Shown in pieces: positions 7,649 through 15,800 of a DNA stretch of 35,674 nt. How positions within the stretch are numbered: position 1 is the stretch's first letter; each line of letters starts with the position of its first letter. The stretch is taken from contig JBGPPG010000021.1 in NCBI GenBank assembly GCA_041488455.1, forward strand, positions 1 to 35,674, given 5' to 3'. This stretch comes from DASQPE01 sp041488455. Lineage in GTDB: Bacteria > Gemmatimonadota > Gemmatimonadetes > Gemmatimonadales > GWC2-71-9. The notes under the pieces are model-generated. The model was not told where the DNA came from and did not search any database. It worked only from the letters and a program-made list of their open reading frames with translations. The position numbers were made by a program, and so were the translations under genes.

Positions 7649-9000
7649 TGATCCGGGAGTGGCGTGCAGGCGGACGCGAGGTCGCGGTGGTGGGGCTGGG
7701 GAAGAGCGGGGTCGCCGCGACACTGCTGCTTCGCGCGCGTGACGTCGCCGTGTACGCGTCGGACGCCGGCAGCGGTCCCGGGCTCGAGGCGCAGGCGAGG
7801 GCGCTGCGTGCAGCCGGCGCCGCCGTGGACGTGGGCCGGCACGATCTCGAGCGCATCCGCCGGTCCGTCGCCGTGGTGGTCTCGCCGGGGGTCCCGCCCG
7901 ACGCGGCGCCGCTCGCGGTGGTGGCGGCCGCCGCCCTGCCGGTCGTGGCGGAGGTGGATCTCGGCTTCACCGAGCTTACCCGCGCTCGCTGCATCGGCAT
8001 CACCGGCACCAACGGCAAGACAACGACTACGTCGCTCGTGGCTCACCTCCTGGTGTCGGCGGCGGTCCGGGCGGAGGCAGCGGGCAACATCGGGCGTCCG
8101 TTGTGCGACGTTGCGCGCCAGGGCAACGAGCCGGACTGGGTCGCCCTCGAGCTCTCGTCCTTCCAGCTCCACGACGCGCCCCACGTCGACCCGGCGATCG
8201 GGATGCTCACGAACCTGGCACCCAACCATCTCGATCGGTATCGGTCGCTGGAGGAGTACTATGCCGACAAGGCGCTGCTCTTCCGTCACGCCGATGCTCA
8301 GTCGGTCTGGGTGACGAACGCGGACGACCCGGCGGTGCGCGAGATGGTGGCGGCCGTGCCGGGTCGGCACCTGCGGTTCTCGATCCGCGAGCGTGCCGAC
8401 GGCTGGTACGATCGGGCCGGCCGGCGGCTCATGCTGGGCGATCGTCCGCTGCTGCCGCGGGACGAGCTTCCGCTCCTCGGCGATCACAACGTGGCCAACG
8501 CCCTCGCCGCGGCGCTCGCCGCGCGCGAGGCCGGAGCCGACCCGGCCCGGCTCCCGCCCGGCCTCCGGACCTTTCGCGCGATCCCCCACCGCGTGGAGCC
8601 GGTTCGCGAGGTGGGCGGCGTCCTCTGGATCAACGATTCCAAGTCCACCAACGTCACTTCGACCGAGGTTGCGGTGGCGGCGCTGGACCGGCCGTTCGTG
8701 CTCCTGCTGGGGGGACGGCACAAGGGGGCGCCCTACACGTCGCTGATCCCGCTGCTCCGGGAGCGATGCCGCGCGGTTGTCGCCTACGGCGAGGCGGAGC
8801 CCATCGTCGTGGCTGACCTCGCGGCGTCCGTGCCGGTCGAGCGAGCGGGCCGCGACTTCGGAGCCGTGCTCGCTACCGCGCGCCGGCTTGCCCGGACCGG
8901 GGACGCCGTGCTGCTGTCGCCTGCGTGCTCCAGCTACGACATGTTCACCAACTACGAGGAGCGGGGCGACCGCTTCCGCGCGGGCGTGGAGGCCATGTGA
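7648..9000 (+). CDS. murD: UDP-MurNAc-L-alanine:D-glutamate ligase MurD
   Basis: MurD adds D-glutamate to UDP-MurNAc-L-Ala. The N-terminal Rossmann-type region begins VAVVGLGKSG, the ATP loop GTNGKTTT starts at residue 120, and the C-terminal domain contains INDSKSTN (about 330). From ATG 7648 the protein has 450 residues, the usual length. Starts further upstream lie inside mraY and add sequence unlike MurD. The start shares one base with the mraY stop (TGATG), and the stop overlaps the ftsW start as GTGA, so translational coupling is likely on both sides. Confidence 0.96.
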   Translation: MIREWRAGGREVAVVGLGKSGVAATLLLRARDVAVYASDAGSGPGLEAQARALRAAGAAVDVGRHDLERIRRSVAVVVSPGVPPDAAPLAVVAAAALPVVAEVDLGFTELTRARCIGITGTNGKTTTTSLVAHLLVSAAVRAEAAGNIGRPLCDVARQGNEPDWVALELSSFQLHDAPHVDPAIGMLTNLAPNHLDRYRSLEEYYADKALLFRHADAQSVWVTNADDPAVREMVAAVPGRHLRFSIRERADGWYDRAGRRLMLGDRPLLPRDELPLLGDHNVANALAAALAAREAGADPARLPPGLRTFRAIPHRVEPVREVGGVLWINDSKSTNVTSTEVAVAALDRPFVLLLGGRHKGAPYTSLIPLLRERCRAVVAYGEAEPIVVADLAASVPVERAGRDFGAVLATARRLARTGDAVLLSPACSSYDMFTNYEERGDRFRAGVEAM

Positions 9001-10166
9001 CCACCGCGGAGCACCCGATACGCCATCCCGGCGACATCCGTTGGGAGACCCGCCTCCTCGGCGTCGTCACGCTGGTGCTGCTGGTTTTCGGAATCGCCGC
9101 GACGTACGGCGCCTCCAGCCTGGTGACCGTGAACGGCAAGGCCGCGGGCATCGGGTTCGCCTGGCGCCAGCTCACCGGTGCGGTCGTGGGGGGCGTTCTG
9201 CTCCTGATACTCGCGCGCATCGACTACAGCCGCTGGCGCCAGTGGGCCTGGCCGCTGCTCGGCGTCACCGTGGTGCTGCTGCTGGTTCCGCTGCTGCCGT
9301 TCACCCACGCGATCGCCCCGACCATCAATGGTGCCCGGCGCTGGGTGGACGCCGGCCCGATCAACTTCCAGCCGTCCGAGCTCGCCCGCCTCGCGGTGGT
9401 GATCTGGTGCGCCATGCTGGCGTCGAAGAAGGGCGAGCAAGTGCGCGAGTTCAAGAAGGGTGTGCTGCCGTTCATGGTCGTTCTCGGGCTCGTGGCGGTG
9501 CTGATCGGGCTCGAGCCCAACCTCTCCATGGCGACGCTGGTGGCACTGCTGGGCGGAATCGTGCTCTTCGCGTCCGGGGCCAAGATCGGGCACTTTCTCA
9601 TCCTCGGGGCGGTGGGCGTGATTCTCGTGTTCCACCGCATCGCCGACGCCCAGTACCGGCTCGCACGGGTGCACACCTTTCTCAACCCGGGGCAGGGTAA
9701 CCTGGAAGGCGGCTTCCAGATCCACCAGTCGCTGGTCGGGATCGGGTCCGGCCGCCTCTTCGGCGTCGGGTTCGGCCAGGGACAGCAGAAGCTCGGCTAC
9801 CTCCCGTACGCGTACTCGGACTTTCTCTTCAGCACCATCGGCGAAGAATGGGGACTTCTGGGCGTCTGCCTGGTCGTGGCGCTCTTCGCCCTGTTCTGCT
9901 GGCTCGGCTTCCGGATTGCGAAGACCGCCGCCGATCCCTTCGGCCAGTACCTCGCCGTGGGGCTGACGGCGACGGTGGGGCTTACGGCCTTCATGCACAT
10001 GGCGGTCTCCCTCGGCCTCATGCCCACGACGGGGCTCACGCTGCCCTTCATGTCCTATGGCCGGTCGAGCCAGGTGATCTCGCTGGCGGGCACCGGCATC
10101 CTCATCAGCATCGGACGGCTGCGATGGCGACCGGCGGCCGTGACTGCAGTTAGAAGTGAGACGTAG
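8997..10166 (+). CDS. ftsW: Septal peptidoglycan polymerase FtsW (SEDS family)
   Basis: FtsW is the lipid II-polymerising SEDS glycosyltransferase that works with FtsI at the septum. The 389-residue protein has about ten membrane segments and the SEDS signatures INFQPSELARLAVV (about residue 119) and EPNLSMATLV. The conserved C-terminal GLTLPFMSYGRSS region is also present. GTG 8997 overlaps the murD stop (GTGA) and gives the normal length; upstream in-frame starts lie within murD. The last five codons (V-R-S-E-T) and the TAG stop at 10164-10166 are made of heptad repeat site C, so the true family C-terminus appears to end just before it. Confidence 0.95.
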   Translation: MTTAEHPIRHPGDIRWETRLLGVVTLVLLVFGIAATYGASSLVTVNGKAAGIGFAWRQLTGAVVGGVLLLILARIDYSRWRQWAWPLLGVTVVLLLVPLLPFTHAIAPTINGARRWVDAGPINFQPSELARLAVVIWCAMLASKKGEQVREFKKGVLPFMVVLGLVAVLIGLEPNLSMATLVALLGGIVLFASGAKIGHFLILGAVGVILVFHRIADAQYRLARVHTFLNPGQGNLEGGFQIHQSLVGIGSGRLFGVGFGQGQQKLGYLPYAYSDFLFSTIGEEWGLLGVCLVVALFALFCWLGFRIAKTAADPFGQYLAVGLTATVGLTAFMHMAVSLGLMPTTGLTLPFMSYGRSSQVISLAGTGILISIGRLRWRPAAVTAVRSET

Positions 10167-10176
10167 GAAGTGAGAA
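10149..10176 (+). repeat. Heptad repeat site C (class GTGAGAA, degenerate)
   Basis: Four units in register: GTTAGAA, GTGAGAC, GTAGGAA and GTGAGAA. The block encodes the FtsW C-terminal tail and stop and fills most of the gap before murG. The first unit mixes class GTTAGCC (GTTAG) with class GTGAGAA (AGAA), which suggests that the classes share an origin or mutate into each other. There is no inverted arm. Confidence 0.8.
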
Positions 10177-10193
10177 GCAGGGGGAAGGGGGGG

Positions 10194-11282
10194 GTGAGGC
10201 GGGTCCTCATCGCCGGCGGAGGCACCGGCGGCCACCTCATGCCGGCGCTCGCCGTCGCGCAGGCGCTCCGGGAGCTGGATCCGGAGGTCGAGCCCGTGCT
10301 CGTCGGGGCCTCGAGGGGGGTCGAGGCCCAGGTGCTGCCCACGCGGGACTTCCGCTACCACCTGCTTCCGGTCGAGCCGCTGTACCGCCGCCAGTGGTGG
10401 AAGAACCTGCGGTGGCCCTGGGTCGCAGTCCGGCTGTGGTGGGATTTGCGGCGCCTCTACGCGGAGGAGCAGCCGGTCGCGGTGCTGGGGACCGGCGGCT
10501 ACGCGGCGGGGCCCGTCGTCTATTGGGGAGCGCGAGCGGGCCTGCCCACCGCCGTGCAGGAACAGAATGCCTACCCCGGCCTTGCCACCCGGCTCCTCGC
10601 CCGGACGGCTCGGCACGTCTACCTCGGCCTCCCGGAAGCTCGTCCGTTGCTCCGGATCGGGCCCCGCACTGAGGTCTTCGAGACCGGTAACCCAATCGCG
10701 CCGCCGACCCCCGAGCGCCGGGACGCCGCTCGGGCGAGATTCCAGATCGGCGAGGCCGACCGGGTAGTCTTGGTGACGGGCGGCAGTCAGGGTGCGCTCG
10801 CGCTCAACCGGGCGGTGGCCGCGTGGCTCAACTCCGGGACCGGGCTCGAGGGCGTGGTGCTGTGGGTGACCGGGCGCGGCACGCACGCCGAATTCGTCTT
10901 CTACCACCGGCCGCCCCGGGTGCTGGTAGTCGACTTCCTCGACCCGATGGCGGATGGATACGCCGTCGCCGACCTGGTCGTCTCCCGCGCGGGGATGATC
11001 ACCGTCGCCGAGCTCTGCGCGTGGGGCCTGCCCAGCATCCTGGTGCCGCTGCCGACCGCGGCGGCGGACCACCAGACTCAGAACGCGCGGGTACTGAGTG
11101 ACGCGGGGGCGGCGCTCCTTTTACCCGAGGCCGAGCTCACGGGCGAGCGTCTGGGGGCGGAGGTCCACCGGCTGATGAGCGAGACTCAAACCCGCCGGGC
11201 CATGGCGGACGTCGCGCGCGGCCGCGGCCGCCCCAACGCCTCGCGGGAGATAGCGTCCAAACTTTTGACGCTCTTCGGTTGA
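10194..11282 (+). CDS. murG: UDP-GlcNAc:lipid I N-acetylglucosaminyltransferase MurG
   Basis: This peripheral membrane GT-B glycosyltransferase converts lipid I to lipid II. GGGTGGHLMPALAVAQ sits at residue about 8, as in the family. The donor-site segment contains TGGSQGALALNRAV and RAGMITVAELCAWGLPSILV. The UDP-GlcNAc-binding stretch ends in PLPTAAADHQTQNA. GTG 10194 gives MRRVLIAGGG and 362 residues, and follows a purine run (10180-10193) that can serve as ribosome-binding site. The earlier GTG 10170 is the last heptad of repeat site C and would add eight basic residues, so it is less likely. Confidence 0.94.
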   Translation: MRRVLIAGGGTGGHLMPALAVAQALRELDPEVEPVLVGASRGVEAQVLPTRDFRYHLLPVEPLYRRQWWKNLRWPWVAVRLWWDLRRLYAEEQPVAVLGTGGYAAGPVVYWGARAGLPTAVQEQNAYPGLATRLLARTARHVYLGLPEARPLLRIGPRTEVFETGNPIAPPTPERRDAARARFQIGEADRVVLVTGGSQGALALNRAVAAWLNSGTGLEGVVLWVTGRGTHAEFVFYHRPPRVLVVDFLDPMADGYAVADLVVSRAGMITVAELCAWGLPSILVPLPTAAADHQTQNARVLSDAGAALLLPEAELTGERLGAEVHRLMSETQTRRAMADVARGRGRPNASREIASKLLTLFG

Positions 11283-11293
11283 GCGTCGGGCTG

Positions 11294-11320
11294 TTGCAAA
11301 GTACGGCATGATTTTACATT
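11294..11320 (+). promoter_or_regulatory. Candidate promoter before murC (TTGCAA ... TACATT)
   Basis: The 50 bases between murG and murC are strikingly AT-rich for this window. TTGCAA (11294-11299) and TACATT (11315-11320) are spaced 15 bases apart. Transcription would then start near 11327, only a few bases before the murC ATG at 11333, which has no Shine-Dalgarno. This may be an internal dcw promoter giving a nearly leaderless murC-ftsQ-ftsA transcript. Confidence 0.4.
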
Positions 11321-11332
11321 AGCTCATTCACA

Positions 11333-12709
11333 ATGGCATTGTTCGATTCCGCGGATCGACGCCCGGTCCACTTCATGGGGATAGGCGGCGCCGGGATGAG
11401 CGGGCTGGCGCTGATCGCCTGCCGCCGCGGGGTAACGGTCACGGGCTGTGACGCCGACCCGGCAGGCGCCCATGATCTGATCGCGCTCGGCGTCCCGGTC
11501 GCCGCCGGCCACTCGCCTGCGCACGTCGAGGGCGCCCGAGCCGTCGTTCACACCGCGGCGGTCAGGCCGGACCATCCGGAGCTGCTCCGGGCTCGCGCCG
11601 CCGGTCTTGCAGTGGTGCCCCGCAAGGTGGCTTTGGCCGAACTGGTCGCCGGCCGGACCGTGGTGGCGGTGAGCGGCACGCATGGCAAGACCACGACGAC
11701 GGTGATGGCCACCGAGGCGCTCGCGGCCGCGGGGTGCGATCCTACAGGGATCGCGGGTGGCCGGGTCAGCTCGTGGGGCGGCAACGCGCGCATCGCGGGG
11801 GATACCCTGTTCGTCGTCGAGGCCGACGAATACGACCAGGCGTTCCTCACGCTCCATCCCACGGTGGCGCTGGTGAACAACGTCGAGCCCGACCACCTGG
11901 AGTGCTACGGCTCAGTGGCGGCGCTCGAGGACGCCTTCGTCGAGTTCGCCTCACGCGCCGACCTGGTGCTGGTGGGCGCCGACGACCCGGGCGCGCTTCG
12001 GGTGGCCGGCCGGGTCGGAGCCAGGTCCCGGAGCTTCGGCCTTGCGGACCACGCCGATATCCGCATCACCGACGTGGTGCAGGCGCCGGGCGAGACCCGG
12101 GCGCGGGTGGCCCTCCCCGGTGCTGGAGTAGTCACCGTCCGGCTCCAGGTACCCGGGCTCCACAACCTCCGCAACGCGGTGGGAGCGCTGGCCGCCGCGG
12201 TGCACATCGAGCCTGGGGGCTTGGAGCCCGCGCTGGCGGCGCTTCACGGGTTCGGCGGCGTTGGCCGGCGGTTCGAGCGGCTGGGTCAGTTCGGCGGCGT
12301 GGAAATCGTAGACGACTACGCCCACCACCCTTCCGAGCTGGTCGCGACTCTCGCGGCGGCGCGGCAGGCGTTCCCGGGCCGACGGCTCGTGGCGGTCTTT
12401 CAGCCGCACCTCTTCTCCCGCACCGCGGCGCACGGCGTCGCCATGGGCGAGGCGCTCGCCAAGGCCGACATCGTAGTGGTGACCGAGGTGTACGCCGCGC
12501 GGGAGGAGCCGATCCCGGGCGTGAGCGGTCGCCAGGTGGCCCAGGCCGCCGAGCGCGCGGGGGGGACCGCGATCTTCGAGGGGGACCGCGCCGCGTTGGG
12601 GCGCCGGGTTCTCGCACTGCTCAAGCCGGGTGACGTCGTGCTCACGCTTGGGGCGGGGGACATCACTCGGGTGGGCCCGGAGCTGGTCCGGTGGCTCCAG
12701 GCCGCCTGA
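11333..12709 (+). CDS. murC: UDP-N-acetylmuramate:L-alanine ligase MurC
   Basis: MurC adds the first stem-peptide residue, L-Ala, to UDP-MurNAc. The 458-residue protein has the N-terminal MGIGGAGMSGLA nucleotide-binding motif (about 15-26). The MurC-specific ATP loop GTHGKTTTT (histidine instead of asparagine) starts at residue 115. EADEYDQAFL near 164 and the DDYAHHP motif near 325 are also present. It is the only cluster gene with a clear AT-rich upstream spacer, so it may head a second transcription unit. Its 3' end overlaps the ftsQ start by 19 bases. In many bacteria murB and ddl lie between murC and ftsQ; neither is here. Confidence 0.96.
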   Translation: MALFDSADRRPVHFMGIGGAGMSGLALIACRRGVTVTGCDADPAGAHDLIALGVPVAAGHSPAHVEGARAVVHTAAVRPDHPELLRARAAGLAVVPRKVALAELVAGRTVVAVSGTHGKTTTTVMATEALAAAGCDPTGIAGGRVSSWGGNARIAGDTLFVVEADEYDQAFLTLHPTVALVNNVEPDHLECYGSVAALEDAFVEFASRADLVLVGADDPGALRVAGRVGARSRSFGLADHADIRITDVVQAPGETRARVALPGAGVVTVRLQVPGLHNLRNAVGALAAAVHIEPGGLEPALAALHGFGGVGRRFERLGQFGGVEIVDDYAHHPSELVATLAAARQAFPGRRLVAVFQPHLFSRTAAHGVAMGEALAKADIVVVTEVYAAREEPIPGVSGRQVAQAAERAGGTAIFEGDRAALGRRVLALLKPGDVVLTLGAGDITRVGPELVRWLQAA

Positions 12710-13380
12710 AGGCCGGCTGGAAGATCCTCGCGGCGGTGGCCCTGGCAGCCGCCGTCTGGCTCGGCGGCCCGGTTCTGCTTCGGCAGCTGGACTTCTTCCG
12801 GGTGCGGCGGATCGAGATCTCTGGTGCGCGGTACCTGGCGCCCAAGACGGTCACCGACGCGCTTGGACTTCGGCGGAAGGCCAGCGTGTTCGACCCGGAG
12901 GGCCCGCTCGAGCGCCGAGTGCGCGCGCTGGGCGGGGTCCAGCAGGTCGAGGTGGGGCGCCGGCTCCCGGGCACGCTCACCGTGACCGTGCGGGAAACCG
13001 AGCCGGTCGCGCTCATCCAGCGGAAGGGCACCCTGACACCGGTGGACGATCGGGGCCGCGTCCTGCCCTACGATCCGGCGCAAACGGTGCCTGACCTGCC
13101 GATCGCGGCTACCGCGGACTCCGGCCTCACCCGCGTGCTCGCCACCGTGCGAGACGCCGATCCAGCCCTCTTCGCGCGGATCGTGAGCGCGGCCCGGGTG
13201 CAGGACGATGTCGTAGTCGAGCTCGACGGACAGCGCTTCTGGTTTACGGCCAACGCAACCACGGAGGACATACGAGCGGTGACGGCGGTCGCGCAGGATC
13301 TCGCCCGGCAACAGCGCTCCTATCGGGAGTTGGACGGGCGGTTCTCGGGTCAGGTGATCGTGCGGTGGGCGGGCGCGTGA
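12691..13380 (+). CDS. ftsQ: Cell division protein FtsQ (POTRA-containing)
   Basis: The 229-residue bitopic protein has a short basic N-terminus and one membrane segment (about 10-30). A POTRA domain follows (about 35-105, FFRVRRIEISGARYL and onward), then the FtsQ/DivIB beta domain with the VRETEPVALIQ and VDDRGRVLP-type motifs. FtsQ links FtsA/FtsZ-side proteins with FtsL/FtsB in the divisome. GTG 12691 is the best available start because later starts would cut into the membrane anchor; it overlaps murC by 19 bases. The stop overlaps the ftsA start as GTGA. Confidence 0.9.
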   Translation: MAPGRLKAGWKILAAVALAAAVWLGGPVLLRQLDFFRVRRIEISGARYLAPKTVTDALGLRRKASVFDPEGPLERRVRALGGVQQVEVGRRLPGTLTVTVRETEPVALIQRKGTLTPVDDRGRVLPYDPAQTVPDLPIAATADSGLTRVLATVRDADPALFARIVSAARVQDDVVVELDGQRFWFTANATTEDIRAVTAVAQDLARQQRSYRELDGRFSGQVIVRWAGA

Positions 13381-14630
13381 GCGCGCAGCCCCAGCGCCTG
13401 GTCGCTGGGCTCGATCTCGGGTCCACCAAGGTCGTCGCGATTATCGGCGAGGTGTCCGGGGAGGGCCGCGACGCCGGGGCCAAGATCCTGGGGCTTGGGG
13501 TCGAGCGGACCAACGGCATCCGCCGCGGGGTGGTGCGGGATATGGAGGAGACCACTCGCGCCATCGACAAGGCCATGCGGGACGCCCAACGTATGGCCGG
13601 CGTCGAGGTGGGCACGCTGTACTGCGGGATCGCCGGCGAGCACGTTGCCGGGCGCAGCTCGCACGGGATGGTCTCGGTCACCGGCGAGGAGATCCGCACC
13701 GGCGACGTCGCCCGGGTGAACGACATGGCCAGCAACGTCTCCTTCGGCCGGGACCACGAGCTGCTGCATGCCATCCCGCTCGACTACATCATCGACCAGC
13801 AGGGCGGGATCAACGAGCCGATCGGGATGACCGGCTCCCGGCTCGAGGCGGAGGTCTACCTGGTGACCGTGCTGTCGAGCGTGCTCCAGAACCTGCGGAA
13901 GTGTGTCGAGCGGGCGGGTTACCACGTGGGCGAGTTCGTGCTGGAGCCGCTGGCGGCGTCACTCGCGGTGCTCACGCCCGACGAAGTGGAGCTCGGCTGC
14001 GCCCTGGTCGAGCTGGGTGGTGCCTCGACCAACGTCGCCGTCTTCCACAGCGGGAAGATCCGGCACACCGGATCGCTGCTCTGCGCGGGCGGGCACGTGA
14101 CCGCCGACATCATGCACGGCTTCCAGGTGACCCAGCAGGAGGGCGAGCGGCTCCGGGAGCGGCACGGCGCGGCGTTCGAGCCCCTGGTGCCCGAGACCGA
14201 CCTGGTCGAGCTGCCCTCGACCCCCGCGCAGGGCGGGCGGACGGCGCAGCGCTACATGCTCGCCCACATCATGCGCATGCGCTTCCAGGAGATCCTCGAG
14301 TTCGCGCTGGACGAAATCAGCCGGGCGGGGTATCACCAGCGGCTTCCCGCCGGCGTTATCTTGACCGGAGGCGGCGCGTTGACGCCCGGCATCGTCGAGC
14401 TCGCGCGCGACGTGTTCGCGATGCCGGCCCGGGTGGGCATTCCGGGCCAACGGCTCCGCGGCCTCGCCGACAGTGTCGAATCTCCAAGAATGGCGGTAGC
14501 GGCAGGCTTGGGCTTGTACGGCGCCCGGCAGGTGGCCCTGGGGAGCGGGTTCGGCTCCGGGGGACGCCGGTCGCCGGCGGTGGAGAAGGTGCTCGGCCCG
14601 GTGAAGCGTTGGCTCCAGGACTTTTTCTGA
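13377..14630 (+). CDS. ftsA: Cell division protein FtsA
   Basis: FtsA is an actin-like ATPase that tethers FtsZ to the membrane and recruits later divisome proteins. The 417-residue protein has the phosphate-1 loop GLDLGSTKVVAI near residue 10 and the phosphate-2 loop ELGGASTNVAVF near 207. The adenosine motif LTGGGALTPGI lies near 329. The final residues VKRWLQDFF form a plausible amphipathic membrane-targeting helix, as in FtsA. GTG 13377 overlaps the ftsQ stop (GTGA) and puts the first loop at the usual distance; an upstream in-frame GTG at 13365 is possible but adds four residues inside ftsQ. ftsZ follows after 21 bases. Confidence 0.97.
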   Translation: MSAQPQRLVAGLDLGSTKVVAIIGEVSGEGRDAGAKILGLGVERTNGIRRGVVRDMEETTRAIDKAMRDAQRMAGVEVGTLYCGIAGEHVAGRSSHGMVSVTGEEIRTGDVARVNDMASNVSFGRDHELLHAIPLDYIIDQQGGINEPIGMTGSRLEAEVYLVTVLSSVLQNLRKCVERAGYHVGEFVLEPLAASLAVLTPDEVELGCALVELGGASTNVAVFHSGKIRHTGSLLCAGGHVTADIMHGFQVTQQEGERLRERHGAAFEPLVPETDLVELPSTPAQGGRTAQRYMLAHIMRMRFQEILEFALDEISRAGYHQRLPAGVILTGGGALTPGIVELARDVFAMPARVGIPGQRLRGLADSVESPRMAVAAGLGLYGARQVALGSGFGSGGRRSPAVEKVLGPVKRWLQDFF

Positions 14631-14651
14631 GTCGAACCGAGGGAACACGCC

Positions 14652-15800
14652 ATGATCTTTGAGCTGGAAGAGAGCGGCGTCCCGCAGAACGCCAAGATGA
14701 AGGTGGCCGGCGTCGGCGGCGGCGGCGGCAATGCCGTCAACCGCATGATTGACGAGCGGCTCCTGGGCGTAGAGTTCATCTCGGTCAACACGGACGCCCA
14801 GGCGCTTCGGATGTCCAAGTCCGACATCAAGATCCAGATCGGCCGCAAGCTGACTCGGGGTCTCGGGGCGGGGGCCAGGCCGGAGATCGGCCGGCAGGCC
14901 GTCGAGGAGAACAAGGACGAGGTGGCCCAGGCCGTGCAAGGGGCCGACATGGTCTTTGTCACCTGCGGTATGGGCGGCGGGACCGGGACAGGGGCGGCTC
15001 CGATCGTAGCCCAGCTCGCCCGCGAAGCGGGGGCGCTCACCGTCGGGATCGTGACCAAGCCGTTCCTGTTCGAGGGACGCCGCCGGATGCGGCAGGCAGA
15101 GACCGGCATCGCCGAGATGCGCAAGAACGTGGACACCATGATCGTGGTGCCGAACGAGCGGTTGCTCGCGGTGGTGGGCAAGGGTATTCCGTTCCAGGAT
15201 GCGCTCAAGAAGGCCGACGAGGTGCTCCTCCACGCCACCCAGGGCATCGCGAGCCTTATCACGTCCACGGGCATCATCAACGTGGACTTCGCCGACGTCC
15301 GGACCGTGATGCAGAACGGCGGCGCCGCCCTCATGGGGACCGGCATCGGGCGGGGCGACAACCGGGCGCTGGAGGCCGCGCAACAGGCGATCTCGAGCCC
15401 CCTGCTCGACAACGTCTCCATCACGGGCGCCTTGGGCGTCCTGATCAACATCATTGGCGGCGAGGACCTGACGCTGGGCGAAACGACGCAGATCAACGAC
15501 ATCATCCACGACGCCGTGGGCGACGACGCCGAGATCATCTTCGGTGCCGGCACCGACCCCGCCATGCAGGGCGAGGTCCGGGTCACCGTCATTGCGACCG
15601 GCTTCGATCGCGCGGTTACCGGGGAGACACCGGCGGCCGGTGGCCGGGGGACGCGGGCCGGTGTGCTCGACTTCCCCAAGCGGCCGCAGCCGCAGGCGCC
15701 GGCCATGCAGCCCAAGGCCCCACCCAAGCCGGCTCAGCCGCCGGCGGCGGACGTCCCCGATATGGAGATCCCTACCTTCATCCGCAGGCAGATGGACTGA
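14652..15800 (+). CDS. ftsZ: Cell division protein FtsZ
   Basis: This tubulin-like GTPase forms the Z ring. The 382-residue protein has the GGGGNAVNRMI motif near 20 and the tubulin signature GGGTGTG at 108-114. The T7-loop region NVDFADVRTVM lies near 214. A proline/alanine/lysine-rich linker precedes the conserved C-terminal peptide IPTFIRRQMD (373-382), which binds FtsA. ATG 14652 follows a GAGGG ribosome-binding site (about 14639-14643) at suitable spacing. It is among the few dcw genes with a clear Shine-Dalgarno, in keeping with a need for high expression. The stop shares one base with the start of the M23 peptidase gene (TGATG). Confidence 0.99.
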   Translation: MIFELEESGVPQNAKMKVAGVGGGGGNAVNRMIDERLLGVEFISVNTDAQALRMSKSDIKIQIGRKLTRGLGAGARPEIGRQAVEENKDEVAQAVQGADMVFVTCGMGGGTGTGAAPIVAQLAREAGALTVGIVTKPFLFEGRRRMRQAETGIAEMRKNVDTMIVVPNERLLAVVGKGIPFQDALKKADEVLLHATQGIASLITSTGIINVDFADVRTVMQNGGAALMGTGIGRGDNRALEAAQQAISSPLLDNVSITGALGVLINIIGGEDLTLGETTQINDIIHDAVGDDAEIIFGAGTDPAMQGEVRVTVIATGFDRAVTGETPAAGGRGTRAGVLDFPKRPQPQAPAMQPKAPPKPAQPPAADVPDMEIPTFIRRQMD

